From the NCBI RefSeq assembly GCF_947496385.1, contig NZ_CANMCP010000010.1:1-64000 (forward strand): a DNA stretch of 64,000 bases, in the 5' to 3' direction. Made by a program: the position numbers and the translations under genes. The DNA comes from an uncultured Croceicoccus sp. GTDB lineage: Bacteria > Pseudomonadota > Alphaproteobacteria > Sphingomonadales > Sphingomonadaceae. The notes beneath the pieces are model-generated. The model had not been told where the DNA came from. It ran no database searches and saw only the letters and a list, made by a program, of their open reading frames with translations. Within the stretch, counting starts at the first letter, position 1; every line of letters starts with the position of its first letter. Positions 37,224 to 45,721 of this stretch are shown here, piece by piece.

Positions 37224-38617
37224 CGGTCCAACGCCTTTCGCGTCATGGGCCAGTCGCGAAAGGCATCGGCCATCGCGGTTTCCGGTGCATCGTCATCCGG
37301 CGCGCTCAATTGCTCGACACGCTGCTCACCCGTTGCGGGCGGCAAGTGTGCAAAGGCGAGAACCCGGATCGCATCCTCGTGAACGAAGCCGGTTGGCGCG
37401 GGGCGCGCGCCCGTCCATGCCGCGTTCTGCCCCTCACCGGCCATCGCGGCGGCCAGCGCATCGCAGCTACCATGCCGGCGCAGCAGGTCGCGCAACACAT
37501 CGTCGGACAGTTCAGTCTCGCCCCGCAGCAGCCAGGCCAGCGCCTCCGCATCCGCGCGGCCCGGAACCTGCGCACTGGCGGCGCCCTTGGTATAGGGATG
37601 GATCGGCCAGGCATCGGGATCCCCGCCGCCCTGCGCCACGGTAAAGCGCAGGAATGCCTCCACATCCGCCGCAGGTTCGCCGAGCGCGCATGCGGTGCGA
37701 TACGAGTTTTCCGCCCGCGCATACGCCCCGCTTTCCTTGGCCATGTGGGCGTGCTGCACCCAATAGGAACGCTGAAACGGGTGGAGCGCGAGGGCCGCGG
37801 CGTAATGGCGTTCCGCCTCCTCCCACCTGCCCGCATCCCGCGCCCAGTCGCCGTCGCGCACCAGCATGCGAAATTGCTCATCCGCCAGGGCGCGGTGCTG
37901 CGCCACTTCGATAAGGGCGGCACGGTCCGGTGCGGCGCCGCGATCGACCGGCGATGGCGTATTGAGACCGATGACATCGCGAAACCGGTCATAGGCCACG
38001 TCGAAATCGTCGAACAACGCCAGATTTCCGCCGTGAAGAAGGGCGAACCGGTTGCAATGATCGCGCAGATAGCCGGGATCGTGGGAAATCAGCACCATCG
38101 CCCGGTCGCCCCGCTTGCAAAAAAGCTCGTCATTGCAGCGATCGTGAAAGCGCGCATCGCCGACCGCGCCGATCTCGTCGATCAGGAAGCAGTCGAACTC
38201 GATGATCATGGAAATGGCAAAGGCCAGCCGCGCCCGCATGCCCGAGGAGTAGGACCGCACCGGCTCGCGCAGATAGGAGCCCAGTTCCGAAAAATCCGCC
38301 ACGAACGCCAGATTGCGCTCGAAATCCTGCGCATAGATGCGGCTGATGAAGCGGATATTATCGATGCCGGACAAGGTCGGCTGAAACGCGCCGCCGAATG
38401 CCAGCGGCCAGGATACCGACATCTGGCGCTCGATCCGCCCCGCCGTGGGCCGTTCCGCCCCGCTGATGAGGCGGACCATCGTCGACTTGCCCGCGCCATT
38501 GCGACCCAGAATGCCGAGACGCTCCCCCATGCGCAGTTCGAACCCGACCTTGTCGAGCACGACATTGTCGCCCGAACGGGTGCGGTAGATTTTCGTCACG
38601 TCATCGAGCCGGATCAT
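37220..38617 (-). CDS. kpsT: Capsule ABC-exporter ATPase with TPR-like C-terminal extension (KpsT-like)
   Basis: A 465-residue protein. Residues 1-225 are a KpsT-type ATPase: Walker A GRNGAGKS (38-45), signature YSSGMRARLAFA, Walker B DCFLIDEIGAVGD and the switch His in VLISHDPGYLRDH. KpsT normally ends near residue 220-230. Here about 240 more residues follow, with helical TPR-like units (WEEAERHYAAALALHPFQRS and YARAENSYRTACALGEP). This is not the beta-sandwich carbohydrate module of Wzt. The extension could bind a polymerase, glycosyltransferase or chain terminus. Start ATG 38617 overlaps the permease stop. Confidence 0.93.
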   Translation of the reverse strand: MIRLDDVTKIYRTRSGDNVVLDKVGFELRMGERLGILGRNGAGKSTMVRLISGAERPTAGRIERQMSVSWPLAFGGAFQPTLSGIDNIRFISRIYAQDFERNLAFVADFSELGSYLREPVRSYSSGMRARLAFAISMIIEFDCFLIDEIGAVGDARFHDRCNDELFCKRGDRAMVLISHDPGYLRDHCNRFALLHGGNLALFDDFDVAYDRFRDVIGLNTPSPVDRGAAPDRAALIEVAQHRALADEQFRMLVRDGDWARDAGRWEEAERHYAAALALHPFQRSYWVQHAHMAKESGAYARAENSYRTACALGEPAADVEAFLRFTVAQGGGDPDAWPIHPYTKGAASAQVPGRADAEALAWLLRGETELSDDVLRDLLRRHGSCDALAAAMAGEGQNAAWTGARPAPTGFVHEDAIRVLAFAHLPPATGEQRVEQLSAPDDDAPETAMADAFRDWPMTRKALDR

Positions 38618-39417
38618 TCGGGCACCACCCGCCGCGCGACCCAGCGCGTGGTCATCAACGCCAGAAGCGTCAGCACAAGGCAGAACGGCACCACGTAGCC
38701 AAGATCGTAATGGGCGGTGATGCGCGTGCCGAAGAACCCTTCGCGCACGATTTCCGTCCCGTGGACCATGGGGATGTAAAGCACGTATTCGCGCGCCACC
38801 GGCGGAAGCGCATCGACCAGGAATGCCGCGCCCGACAGGGGAAAGATGAGATAGGACGCCGGGTGCCACAGCTTGTCCACCAGCTCGCTTTCATGGCTGA
38901 GCGCACCGAGGAATATTGCGAGGGCCGCCCCGATCCACGCGATCAGCAGCCAGCCGCCGACCACCTCCAGGATATTGCGCGGCGGATCAATCGAACCGAT
39001 GGTGATGAAGAGCAGGGACAGCCCCGCGAACGAGATCGTCGCGCCCCCGAATTCGAGCAAGACACGCGCCACATAGATGTCGAGCACGCGAATATTGCGG
39101 TGATAGAGCAGCGAAAGATTGCTCCACAACGCGCCGATGCAGCGTCCGGGCATGTTGCGCCACAAAAGCACGCTGGAATATCCGGTGAGCGCAAAGGCGA
39201 CGATGGGCAGATCGCTGCCATGATAAGCCTCCGCCGCGGTCCAAAGCGCCGCGACGCCCAAGGTGAACAGCATCGGTTCCACAAACAGCCAGAGAAAGCC
39301 GATATTGTGACGGCCATAGCGGGTCAGCATTTCGCGCAGGAGCAACGCCTTCAGCACGCGGCCCTGCACACGCCAGCTGCCGGGCGCGAGGGACGATGGC
39401 GGGGATACGGGGGGCGC
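38614..39417 (-). CDS. kpsM: Capsule ABC-exporter permease (KpsM-like)
   Basis: A 267-residue ABC-2 type permease with about six membrane helices (FLWLFVEPMLFTLGVAALW; IVAFALTGYSSVLLWRNM; LEVVGGWLLIAWIGAALAIF; LIFPLSGAAFLVDALPP; VPFCLVLTLLALMTTRW). The segment YGRHNIGFLWLFVEPM is the usual KpsM/Wzm start. It pairs with the KpsT-like ATPase to carry polymer across the inner membrane. GTG 39417 is chosen because it follows the preceding stop and has GAGGG upstream; an ATG at 39477 would overlap the previous gene by 55 bases. Confidence 0.93.
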   Translation of the reverse strand, partial: APPVSPPSSLAPGSWRVQGRVLKALLLREMLTRYGRHNIGFLWLFVEPMLFTLGVAALWTAAEAYHGSDLPIVAFALTGYSSVLLWRNMPGRCIGALWSNLSLLYHRNIRVLDIYVARVLLEFGGATISFAGLSLLFITIGSIDPPRNILEVVGGWLLIAWIGAALAIFLGALSHESELVDKLWHPASYLIFPLSGAAFLVDALPPVAREYVLYIPMVHGTEIVREGFFGTRITAHYDLGYVVPFCLVLTLLALMTTRWVARRVVPE

Positions 39418-39422
39418 CACGA

Positions 39423-40553
39423 TCAGCCCTCGCGATGTTCGCGCACGCCCGCCAGCAGCACGGTCAATATGCCCCATGCGAGCAGGCCGAGCACGAACAC
39501 CGCCAGCACCCCGCCGATCCGGTGCGGGCGGATGGGATAGTCGGGAAGGCTGGGCGGTGCGATCCGTTCGACATAGGCGCGCTTGCCCCGCGCCTCGGCC
39601 TGCGCATCGCGGAGCGACACCATCGCCGCGGCCAGTTGCTTGGCGGCAAGCTCGCTGTCGAGTTGAAGCACCTGATAACGGGCGCCCGCCGATGACAGCG
39701 AGCCGCGACGTCCCGCAACGCCCGTCCGGCGCCGCTCTATTTCCCGGTTGAGCGTCTCGACCTGGCTTTGGAGATAGGGAATTTGCGGGGCCTGGGGCGT
39801 GAACTGCCGCAACTGGTCGAGCTGGCTGCGGGCGGACATCATCTCATCCTCAAGGCGCGCGATGCTTTCAAGCCGCGCGATCGCTTCCTTTTCCGGGTCG
39901 ATGATACCGGTGCGGCTGCGATAATTGGCCAGTTCGACCGCCGCCGCCCGCGCCCGTTCCTGCGCCTCGCGCGCGTCGCTTTCGGCCACTTGCAGAGCGT
40001 CGGCACGCGCCCTTCCCGACAATCGGTTGACCAGGTCTTCGGAGCGTTCGAGCAGGCGTTCGGCGATACGCTGCGACTCCTGCGGCCCGAAGGCGCTCAC
40101 CCGCAGATGCAGAACCTGCGTCGTGGGATCCGGTTCGAGCTCCACCTTATCGAGGTAATAATCGAAAAACCGTTCCTGATTGGGCGGCAGAAGCCCGCCG
40201 AACCGATCGAGCAGGAAGATGTCACCGGCGGTATAGGCCCGGCTCAGCAGCCCGTCCCGGTTCGCGTCGTCGAGTGCGCTGCGCGATTCCAGATATTCGA
40301 CGACCGCGTTGCTTTCCTCGCTCGCCCCGCCAAGGCCGCTCCCGCTGAGCATCTGGCCGAGCGAGGTCGCGGCCACCTTTGCCGGGCTGCGCACGACGAA
40401 CCGCGCTTCGGATACGTAGATATCACTGGCAAGGAATGCGAAATAGACGAACGCCAGCACCGTGGGAACGACCACGGCGGCAAGGAACAGCGGCGCCAGG
40501 AAAAAGGGCCGTGGCTGATACTGGAAAAAGGGCACGTGTCGGTCTCGGTTCAA
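39423..40553 (-). CDS. kpsE: Capsule export inner-membrane periplasmic protein (KpsE-like)
   Basis: A 376-residue polysaccharide co-polymerase-type protein with TM1 at about 18-43 (FFLAPLFLAAVVVPTVLAFVYFAF, split), a long periplasmic coiled coil (about 165-330: QVAESDAREAQERARAAAVE and similar heptads) and TM2 near the C terminus (GGVLAVFVLGLLAWGILTVLL). VSEARFVVRSPAK follows TM1, as in KpsE/CtrB. It links the permease to the outer-membrane lipoprotein. The start is either TTG 40553, overlapping the previous stop, or GTG 40535; neither has a strong ribosome site, so coupling is likely. Confidence 0.9.
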   Translation of the reverse strand: MNRDRHVPFFQYQPRPFFLAPLFLAAVVVPTVLAFVYFAFLASDIYVSEARFVVRSPAKVAATSLGQMLSGSGLGGASEESNAVVEYLESRSALDDANRDGLLSRAYTAGDIFLLDRFGGLLPPNQERFFDYYLDKVELEPDPTTQVLHLRVSAFGPQESQRIAERLLERSEDLVNRLSGRARADALQVAESDAREAQERARAAAVELANYRSRTGIIDPEKEAIARLESIARLEDEMMSARSQLDQLRQFTPQAPQIPYLQSQVETLNREIERRRTGVAGRRGSLSSAGARYQVLQLDSELAAKQLAAAMVSLRDAQAEARGKRAYVERIAPPSLPDYPIRPHRIGGVLAVFVLGLLAWGILTVLLAGVREHREG

Positions 40554-41815
40554 AAGGGGTGGCCGCCGGGGACGAAAGCGGTGCGAGCGCCGATCCCGGC
40601 GCGATCGGCGGGCGGGTTTGCAACGGCACGCGCCGCGATCATCGGCATCCAGCGCTCCACCGCGTCGAAATGATCGGTCCAGCGGGTCGGGCGATAGGCG
40701 CGCAGGGCAACGGCATGGCTCTTGCGAACGTCCGGATCCGTATGGAACGCAGCGATCCGCGCCTCCCAGCCGTCGCGGTCACCGGGCTCGATCAGGCAGG
40801 CAAGCCCCTGCCCCACCTCCCGCAGCGCGGGCAGATCGCTGGCGATGACAGGCACGCCCTGCGCCAGCGCCTCGGCCATGGGCAGGCCGAAACCCTCGGC
40901 CAGCGTCGGCATCAAAACCGCGCGCGCATCGCGCATCAACGCGGCGAGCCGGGCATCGTCGCAATGTTCGAGGATGGTAATATGGCCGCCCGCGTGGCCC
41001 GACATGTCAAGACCGCGGCGAAACGCCTCCGCCCCATGGCCAAACCGCCCGACCACGATCAGATGCGGAGCCGCCGTGCCGAAACGGGCACGCAGCCCCT
41101 CCCAAAGGTCGAGCAGCAGACGATGGTTCTTGCGGCTTTCGATAGTGCCGACGCACAGGAAATGGCCTGCGGTCGCATCGGTTGACGGCACCGTGGCGGC
41201 AAGCGGCGCGCCAGCCAACGGCGCGCGCAGGATCGGCGGTGGTGTCAGGTGCCAGAGAGCAGCCTGCTCGCGCAGGTCATGCTCCACCGCCGCGCTGCCG
41301 ACGAGGATCCCCGATCCGTGGAGCAACGCCATGCGAACCCGTTCGGTATGACGGCGCACCGCGTGGGGGCGGCAATGTTCGGGAAACCGGATCGGGATAA
41401 GATCGTGGATCAGATAGACCGCATGCAACCCGTTTCGCCCGTTCCACGCGACATGGGCCGGAAGGTCGAAATCGGTATGGCTCACGTTGAGATAGATGCC
41501 CCCGCCAACATCGACGGGCGATCGTGCCAGACCGCTGGCCATATGCATGGCGATACGACCGCGCGGCGAGCGCGGCCGATCCTCGCCCAGCAATTCGAAC
41601 AGGCGCGCCGAACCCCGCGCGTCCCACGTCCGCACGACACCGCGATGTTGCACCACGGCCCGCGCCCGCGCCCCGAAATGGCGAAGATATTCAAGGCTCA
41701 CGCGGTCGATCCCGTTCGCGGGACGCCCGCTCCAGCGCAGTGCCACGAGCCGTGTCACGTCGAACAGCAGCGGGACATCGCCGCCCATGCGGTTCGGGGA
41801 TCTTTGCGATAACAT
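40550..41815 (-). CDS. GT4-type glycosyltransferase, first gene of capsule locus
   Basis: A glycosyltransferase of about 421 residues. It has LLFDVTRLVALRWSGRPANG at the start (in pieces), VYLIHDLIPIRFPEH, the donor-domain signature HFLCVGTIESRKNHRLLL, LMPTLAEGFGLPMAEALAQG (E-x7-E) and SDLPALREVGQGLA. It resembles the enzymes at 33.6 and 35.9 kb but is clearly distinct, so the three probably add different sugars or linkages. The start is unsure among ATG 41824, 41815 and 41788. The locus promoter should lie in the region upstream, shared with the divergent sigma factor. Confidence 0.88.
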   Translation of the reverse strand: MLSQRSPNRMGGDVPLLFDVTRLVALRWSGRPANGIDRVSLEYLRHFGARARAVVQHRGVVRTWDARGSARLFELLGEDRPRSPRGRIAMHMASGLARSPVDVGGGIYLNVSHTDFDLPAHVAWNGRNGLHAVYLIHDLIPIRFPEHCRPHAVRRHTERVRMALLHGSGILVGSAAVEHDLREQAALWHLTPPPILRAPLAGAPLAATVPSTDATAGHFLCVGTIESRKNHRLLLDLWEGLRARFGTAAPHLIVVGRFGHGAEAFRRGLDMSGHAGGHITILEHCDDARLAALMRDARAVLMPTLAEGFGLPMAEALAQGVPVIASDLPALREVGQGLACLIEPGDRDGWEARIAAFHTDPDVRKSHAVALRAYRPTRWTDHFDAVERWMPMIAARAVANPPADRAGIGARTAFVPGGHPF

Positions 41816-41824
41816 CGAACCCAT

Positions 41825-42098
41825 GACGGAGACGGCTGCCGAAAGCCTTGATCCCCAGCCACGAAAACCGCGCCATGCGAACCTCAACGATCGGGATTCA
41901 TGCGCCCGCGCATGACGTCAGGGTTGGGCCACGCGGCCATCACGCGGGTGACGCATCTGCGCTCTTGCGCCCGTCAATCATGTCTCATAAGGCGAATGGA
42001 TGTGCGGGGCGGTTTCGGCACGATGACGATCGATACCCGCGAGGGGATGCGCGTGGCGAACCATTGATGTTCGGGTCGCAAGCGAATGAAAGTTGGCG
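41825..42098. other. Divergent spacer between capsule locus and sigma factor
   Basis: No gene recognised. It must carry the capsule promoter on the minus strand and the sigma-factor promoter on the plus strand. No box is clear enough to name. Confidence 0.4.
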
Positions 42099-42629
42099 GT
42101 GGCAAACTCCGGTCATCCTCATAACGGATTGAAAGCGGTCTTTATTGCGCAGCGCGAGACGATCCTGCGCTTTCTTCGCGCGCGCGGGGCCGGCGATGAT
42201 GCAGAGGATGTGCTTCAGGATGTCTGGCTCAGGATCGACCGGGCGCAGCAGGTGCCGGTGGGCACACCGCTTGCCTATCTCTATCGTGCCGCCAACTCGG
42301 TCATGATCGACCGTTATCGCTCCCGGCGGCAGTCGTCGGTGCGCGAGGCCGCCTGGGTGGAAAGCCAGACGGGCGGCGATTTCGCGGCGGGCGGTGCCGT
42401 GTCGGTCGAACGGATCATCACGGGGCAGGATTTTGCACGCAAGGTCGAAGACACGCTTTCCACATTGCCGGAAAGAACCGCCGCGATCTTTCGGCGCAGC
42501 CGCGTCGACGGCATTCCGCAGCGCGTCATTGCCGAAGAATTCGGGGTGAGCATCAGCACGGTCGAAAGCGATCTGCGCGCGGCCTACCGCGCCCTGAGCG
42601 ATCTGAAAGAGCATTGGAATGAGGATTGA
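42099..42629 (+). CDS. FecI-type ECF RNA polymerase sigma factor
   Basis: A 176-residue ECF sigma factor. Region 2 contains LRFLRARGAGDDAEDVLQDV and YLYRAANSVMIDRYRSRRQ. Region 4 contains LPERTAAIFRRSRVDGIPQ then VIAEEFGVSISTVESDLRAA. This is the FecI subgroup, controlled by a FecR anti-sigma factor and a TonB receptor with a signalling domain. Those two genes follow directly, but the receptor is broken. Start is GTG 42099 or TTG 42093. Confidence 0.92.
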   Translation: MANSGHPHNGLKAVFIAQRETILRFLRARGAGDDAEDVLQDVWLRIDRAQQVPVGTPLAYLYRAANSVMIDRYRSRRQSSVREAAWVESQTGGDFAAGGAVSVERIITGQDFARKVEDTLSTLPERTAAIFRRSRVDGIPQRVIAEEFGVSISTVESDLRAAYRALSDLKEHWNED

Positions 42630-42666
42630 TCGGGGGGACTCCGTCTAATGGCAGGAGCGACAATCT

Positions 42667-43623
42667 ATGACGATCGATGACACGGTGCGGAACGAGGCGG
42701 CGGCATGGGCGGTCCGCACGGTCGAGGACGACTTCGACGATTGGACCGCGTTCACCGCGTGGCTCGAACAATCGCCCGATCATGCGCGCGCCTACGACTT
42801 GACGATGGCGGCGGCGGCCGATGGCGCGCAGGCTGTCACTCCGGAGCCGCGGTCCACCGCACCGCGATCGGTGTCGCACCCGGTTCCGGCCAATGACGTC
42901 GAACCGGTTTTCGACCATGCTCCGCGCCGCTGGCTTGGCCCGGCGCTCGCGGCTTGCCTGGCTCTCGTTGCGGCGCTGTGGCTGTGGCAATCGTTCGACA
43001 GGGCCACCGTCTATCGCACCGAAGCGGGCGAGATGCGGACTATCGCGCTTGCGGATGGGAGCACGATCCGGATGGCGGGCGCGACGCGGCTCGTGCTCGA
43101 GCCGGGCGAACCGCGTCACGCCCGGCTCGAACAGGGGCAGGCCGTTTTCGACATTCGCCATGACGAGGACAATCCCTTCGAGGTCGAGATCGGCGGCGCA
43201 CGTCTCGTCGATGCAGGCACGGTTTTCGAGGTGACTGTCCGGGACGCGGACGTCGACGTCGCCGTGGCCGAGGGTGCGGTCATCTACAACCCTGCGGGGC
43301 GGAACGCCCGGATCGAGGCCGGTCAAACACTCGTCTTTGCCAGGGACGGACATTCGATCCGCAGGGGCACCATGCCCGTCGCGCAGATCGGGGAATGGAC
43401 CACTGGACGGCTGACGTTTCAGGACGCGCCCCTCTCCCGCGTGGCGGACGATCTGTCCCGCGCCACGGGACACGTCTATCGGGTCGGGCGCGGTGCGGAC
43501 GTCCATGTCGTGTCGGGAAGCGTCACGATCGACCCGCTTCGCAGCGATCCTGCTTCGGCGGGCCCGCTTCTCGGCCTGAACGTGCGGCGAGAGGGCGATA
43601 TCTGGTTCCTCGACCGGAGCTAG
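42667..43623 (+). CDS. FecR-type transmembrane anti-sigma factor
   Basis: A 318-residue FecR protein. The N-terminal cytoplasmic part (about 1-85) starts VRNEAAAWAVRTVEDDFDDW and has the conserved W-x-AWLEQSPDHARAYD. One membrane helix is at about 90-107 (LGPALAACLALVAALWLW). The periplasmic FecR domain (ADGSTIRMAGATRLVLE, then GQAVFDIRHDEDNPFEVEI) ends with a secretin/TonB short N-terminal-like part (LTFQDAPLSRVADDLSRATG). It should hold FecI inactive until the cognate receptor signals. Since that receptor is truncated, the system is probably orphaned or uses another receptor. Confidence 0.94.
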   Translation: MTIDDTVRNEAAAWAVRTVEDDFDDWTAFTAWLEQSPDHARAYDLTMAAAADGAQAVTPEPRSTAPRSVSHPVPANDVEPVFDHAPRRWLGPALAACLALVAALWLWQSFDRATVYRTEAGEMRTIALADGSTIRMAGATRLVLEPGEPRHARLEQGQAVFDIRHDEDNPFEVEIGGARLVDAGTVFEVTVRDADVDVAVAEGAVIYNPAGRNARIEAGQTLVFARDGHSIRRGTMPVAQIGEWTTGRLTFQDAPLSRVADDLSRATGHVYRVGRGADVHVVSGSVTIDPLRSDPASAGPLLGLNVRREGDIWFLDRS

Positions 43624-43626
43624 GTC

Positions 43627-44348
43627 ATGCGGCATGCGCCTGCCCTCATCGCGATTGTCGCCGCCAGTGTTGCCGTTCCGGCACAGGCACGCGAACGCGT
43701 CGTCGACGTACCGCCGGGCACCGCCGCGCAATCCGCCATCACCCTCGCGCGGCAGACCGATGCAAGCATCATCGTCACGGGATCCCGCCTTGCCAACCGG
43801 CGCATCCCGCGCATCCGCGGCAGGATGAGCATGGAGGCCGCGGTCCTCCGCCTTGCCGAGGCGGCGGATGCGCGCGCGATCCGCATCGGTTCGGCAAGCT
43901 GGCGTCTGGAGCCGCGCCCCGCCCGCCGCGCCGCGCCGCGCACCGCTGCGCGCCCGCCGCAGCCCCGCCCGGCGCCCTCCCGCGTGCAGGCCGCCCCGAC
44001 CCCGTCCCCCCCGATCATCGTGACGGCGACGAAGCGCGACCTGAAGCTTCTCAATACGCCCGTTCAGGTTTCGCTTCTCGATGGCGAGGAGCTGACGATG
44101 GGCGGCACGGGCGGCACGGAGGAAATTACGCAGCGTGTCGCGGCGGTCTCCTCGACATCTCTCGGCAGCGGCCGCAACAAGCTCTTCATTCGGGGAATCG
44201 CGGATTCCAGCTTCACCGGTCCGACACAGGCCACCGTCGGCCAGTATTTCGGCGATATCCGGCTCAGCTATAATGCGCCCGATCCCGATCTGCGCCTGTC
44301 CGATCTCGATCGCGTCGAGGTGCTCGAAGGGCCGCAGGGCACGCGCAG
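43627..44348 (+). pseudogene. TonB-dependent receptor with STN domain, cut off inside the plug
   Basis: It starts four bases after fecR. A signal peptide (ALIAIVAASVAVPAQA) is followed by an STN signalling domain (about 22-98), a Pro/Ala/Arg-rich linker and the plug start (ATKRDLKLLNTPVQVSLLDG, then NKLFIRGIADSSF and VEVLEGPQGTR). At this point receptors continue LYG, but here the sequence changes abruptly at about 44346 to galM sequence in another frame. The whole barrel is missing. The chance reading frame continues to 44544 with no receptor similarity. Confidence 0.88.
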
Positions 44349-45083
44349 GGGTTCGATTCCCGTCTGTGGAGCATCGAGCACGTGTCGGGCGGTCCATCCC
44401 CCTGCGCCATACTCGCGCTGCTCAGCCCGGACGGCGAGGAAGGTTTTCCGGGCGAGGTGCGGGCCAGGGCGACCTTCACCCTCGATCCCGAAGGGCGTCT
44501 GGGCATCACCTACGAAGCGGCGAGCGACCGGACCACCACCATGAACCTCACGCATCACAGCTACTGGAACCTGGCCGGCGAAGGGGCGGCGCGCGACGCG
44601 CGGGAGCAGGAACTGACCATCCATGCGGATCGCTTTCTCCCCATCCGGGCCGGCGGCATTCCGACGGGGGAATTTCGCGCGGTCCGGGAAACACCCTTCG
44701 ATTTTCGCACGCCGCTCGCGCCGGTTTCGCGTGCGGATGCCGACGATCCGCAGTTGAAGGTTGCCGGCGGCTATGATCATTGCTGGGTCCTGGGCGACGG
44801 CAATGCGCAGGAACCGCGGAAGGTGGCGACGCTGCGCGATGCGCATTCGGGCCGCGCCGTCGATCTGTGGTCGGATCAGCCGGGCCTGCAATTCTACGGC
44901 GGCAATTTTCTTTCCGGCTACGTGCCGGGCAAGTACGGGCGTGTCTATCGCGCCTACGATGGCATCGCTCTCGAACCGCAGCTTTTTCCCGATACGCCGA
45001 ACCGCCCCGCTTTCGGTTCGGGCCTTCTCGAACCGGGCGAAACCTATCGCAATCGCATGATCTGGCGGTTTTACTGCGATTGA
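44349..45083 (+). pseudogene. galM: Aldose 1-epimerase (galM), C-terminal part only
   Basis: From GGG at 44349 the frame reads GFDSRLWSIEHVSGG then ILALLSPDGEEGFPGEV, the middle of galactose mutarotase. It continues to the proper C terminus (FGSGLLEPGETYRNRMIW). The catalytic His in LTHHSYWNL and Glu in IALEPQLFPDTPN are kept, but the N-terminal third (about 100 residues, including another active-site His) is gone. An ATG at 44382 could start a shortened product of 233 residues. The break coincides with the end of the TonB receptor fragment, so both were made by one deletion. Its 3' end overlaps dgoA convergently by 13 bases. Confidence 0.85.
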
Positions 45084-45721
45084 GCGTCACGCAGATTGTC
45101 CCATGCCTCGATGAGGGCGCGCGCCCTTTCGCCGATGTCCTCCGCACTCCGACCGGGTTTGTAAAGCGAGGAGCCGATCCCGAATCCTGCGGCGCCGACC
45201 GCGTGCCAGCGGCCCATCGTATCCCCGTCGATCCCGCCGACGGGAAGGAGCCGCGTCCCTTCGGGGAGCACCGTTCGCAACGCCTTGAGCGCCTGCGGGC
45301 TGGATGCTTCGGCAGGGAATAGTTTCAATCCGCTCGCCCCGGCGCGCAACGCAGCGAATGCCTCGCTCGGCGTTGCAAATCCGGGAAGCGATACGAGCCC
45401 TGCGGCCACCGTCGCCGCGATCATTTCCGCGTCGGTGTGGGGCGAAACGACGATCTGCCCCCCGGCATCGCGCACCTGCTCGACCTCCCGCGCCGTGATC
45501 ACGGTTCCCGCGCCCACCACGGCGCGCCCTTCAAACCGGGAGGCGAGCCGCGCGATGCTTTCGAACGGGCGGGGGGAATTGAGCGGCACTTCGATCACGC
45601 GAAATCCGGCGGCTATCAATGCTTCGCCGATGTCCTCCACCTCCTCGGGCGCGACACCCCGCAGGATCGCGATCAGCGGGCAGGCACGAAACGCATTGTC
45701 GAAATCAGACACGAAATTCAT
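45071..45721 (-). CDS. dgoA: 2-Dehydro-3-deoxy-6-phosphogalactonate aldolase
   Basis: A 216-residue class I aldolase of the KDPG/KDPGal family. The catalytic Glu region is PLIAILRGVAPEEVEDIGEA, the Schiff-base Lys is in GASGLKLFPAEASSP, and RVIEVPLNSPRPFESI and VVGAGTV match the DgoA subgroup (LNSP rather than the LRT of KDPG aldolases). It splits 2-dehydro-3-deoxy-6-phosphogalactonate to pyruvate and glyceraldehyde-3-phosphate. Start ATG 45721 shares its T with the dgoK stop, and the kinase that makes its substrate is directly upstream. Confidence 0.95.
   Translation of the reverse strand: MNFVSDFDNAFRACPLIAILRGVAPEEVEDIGEALIAAGFRVIEVPLNSPRPFESIARLASRFEGRAVVGAGTVITAREVEQVRDAGGQIVVSPHTDAEMIAATVAAGLVSLPGFATPSEAFAALRAGASGLKLFPAEASSPQALKALRTVLPEGTRLLPVGGIDGDTMGRWHAVGAAGFGIGSSLYKPGRSAEDIGERARALIEAWDNLRDAQSQ

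Noticed and set aside
43627-44544. A TonB receptor/epimerase fusion protein
   Set aside because: The two parts are in different frames, so the joined DNA does not encode a fusion; the tail after 44348 is a chance reading.
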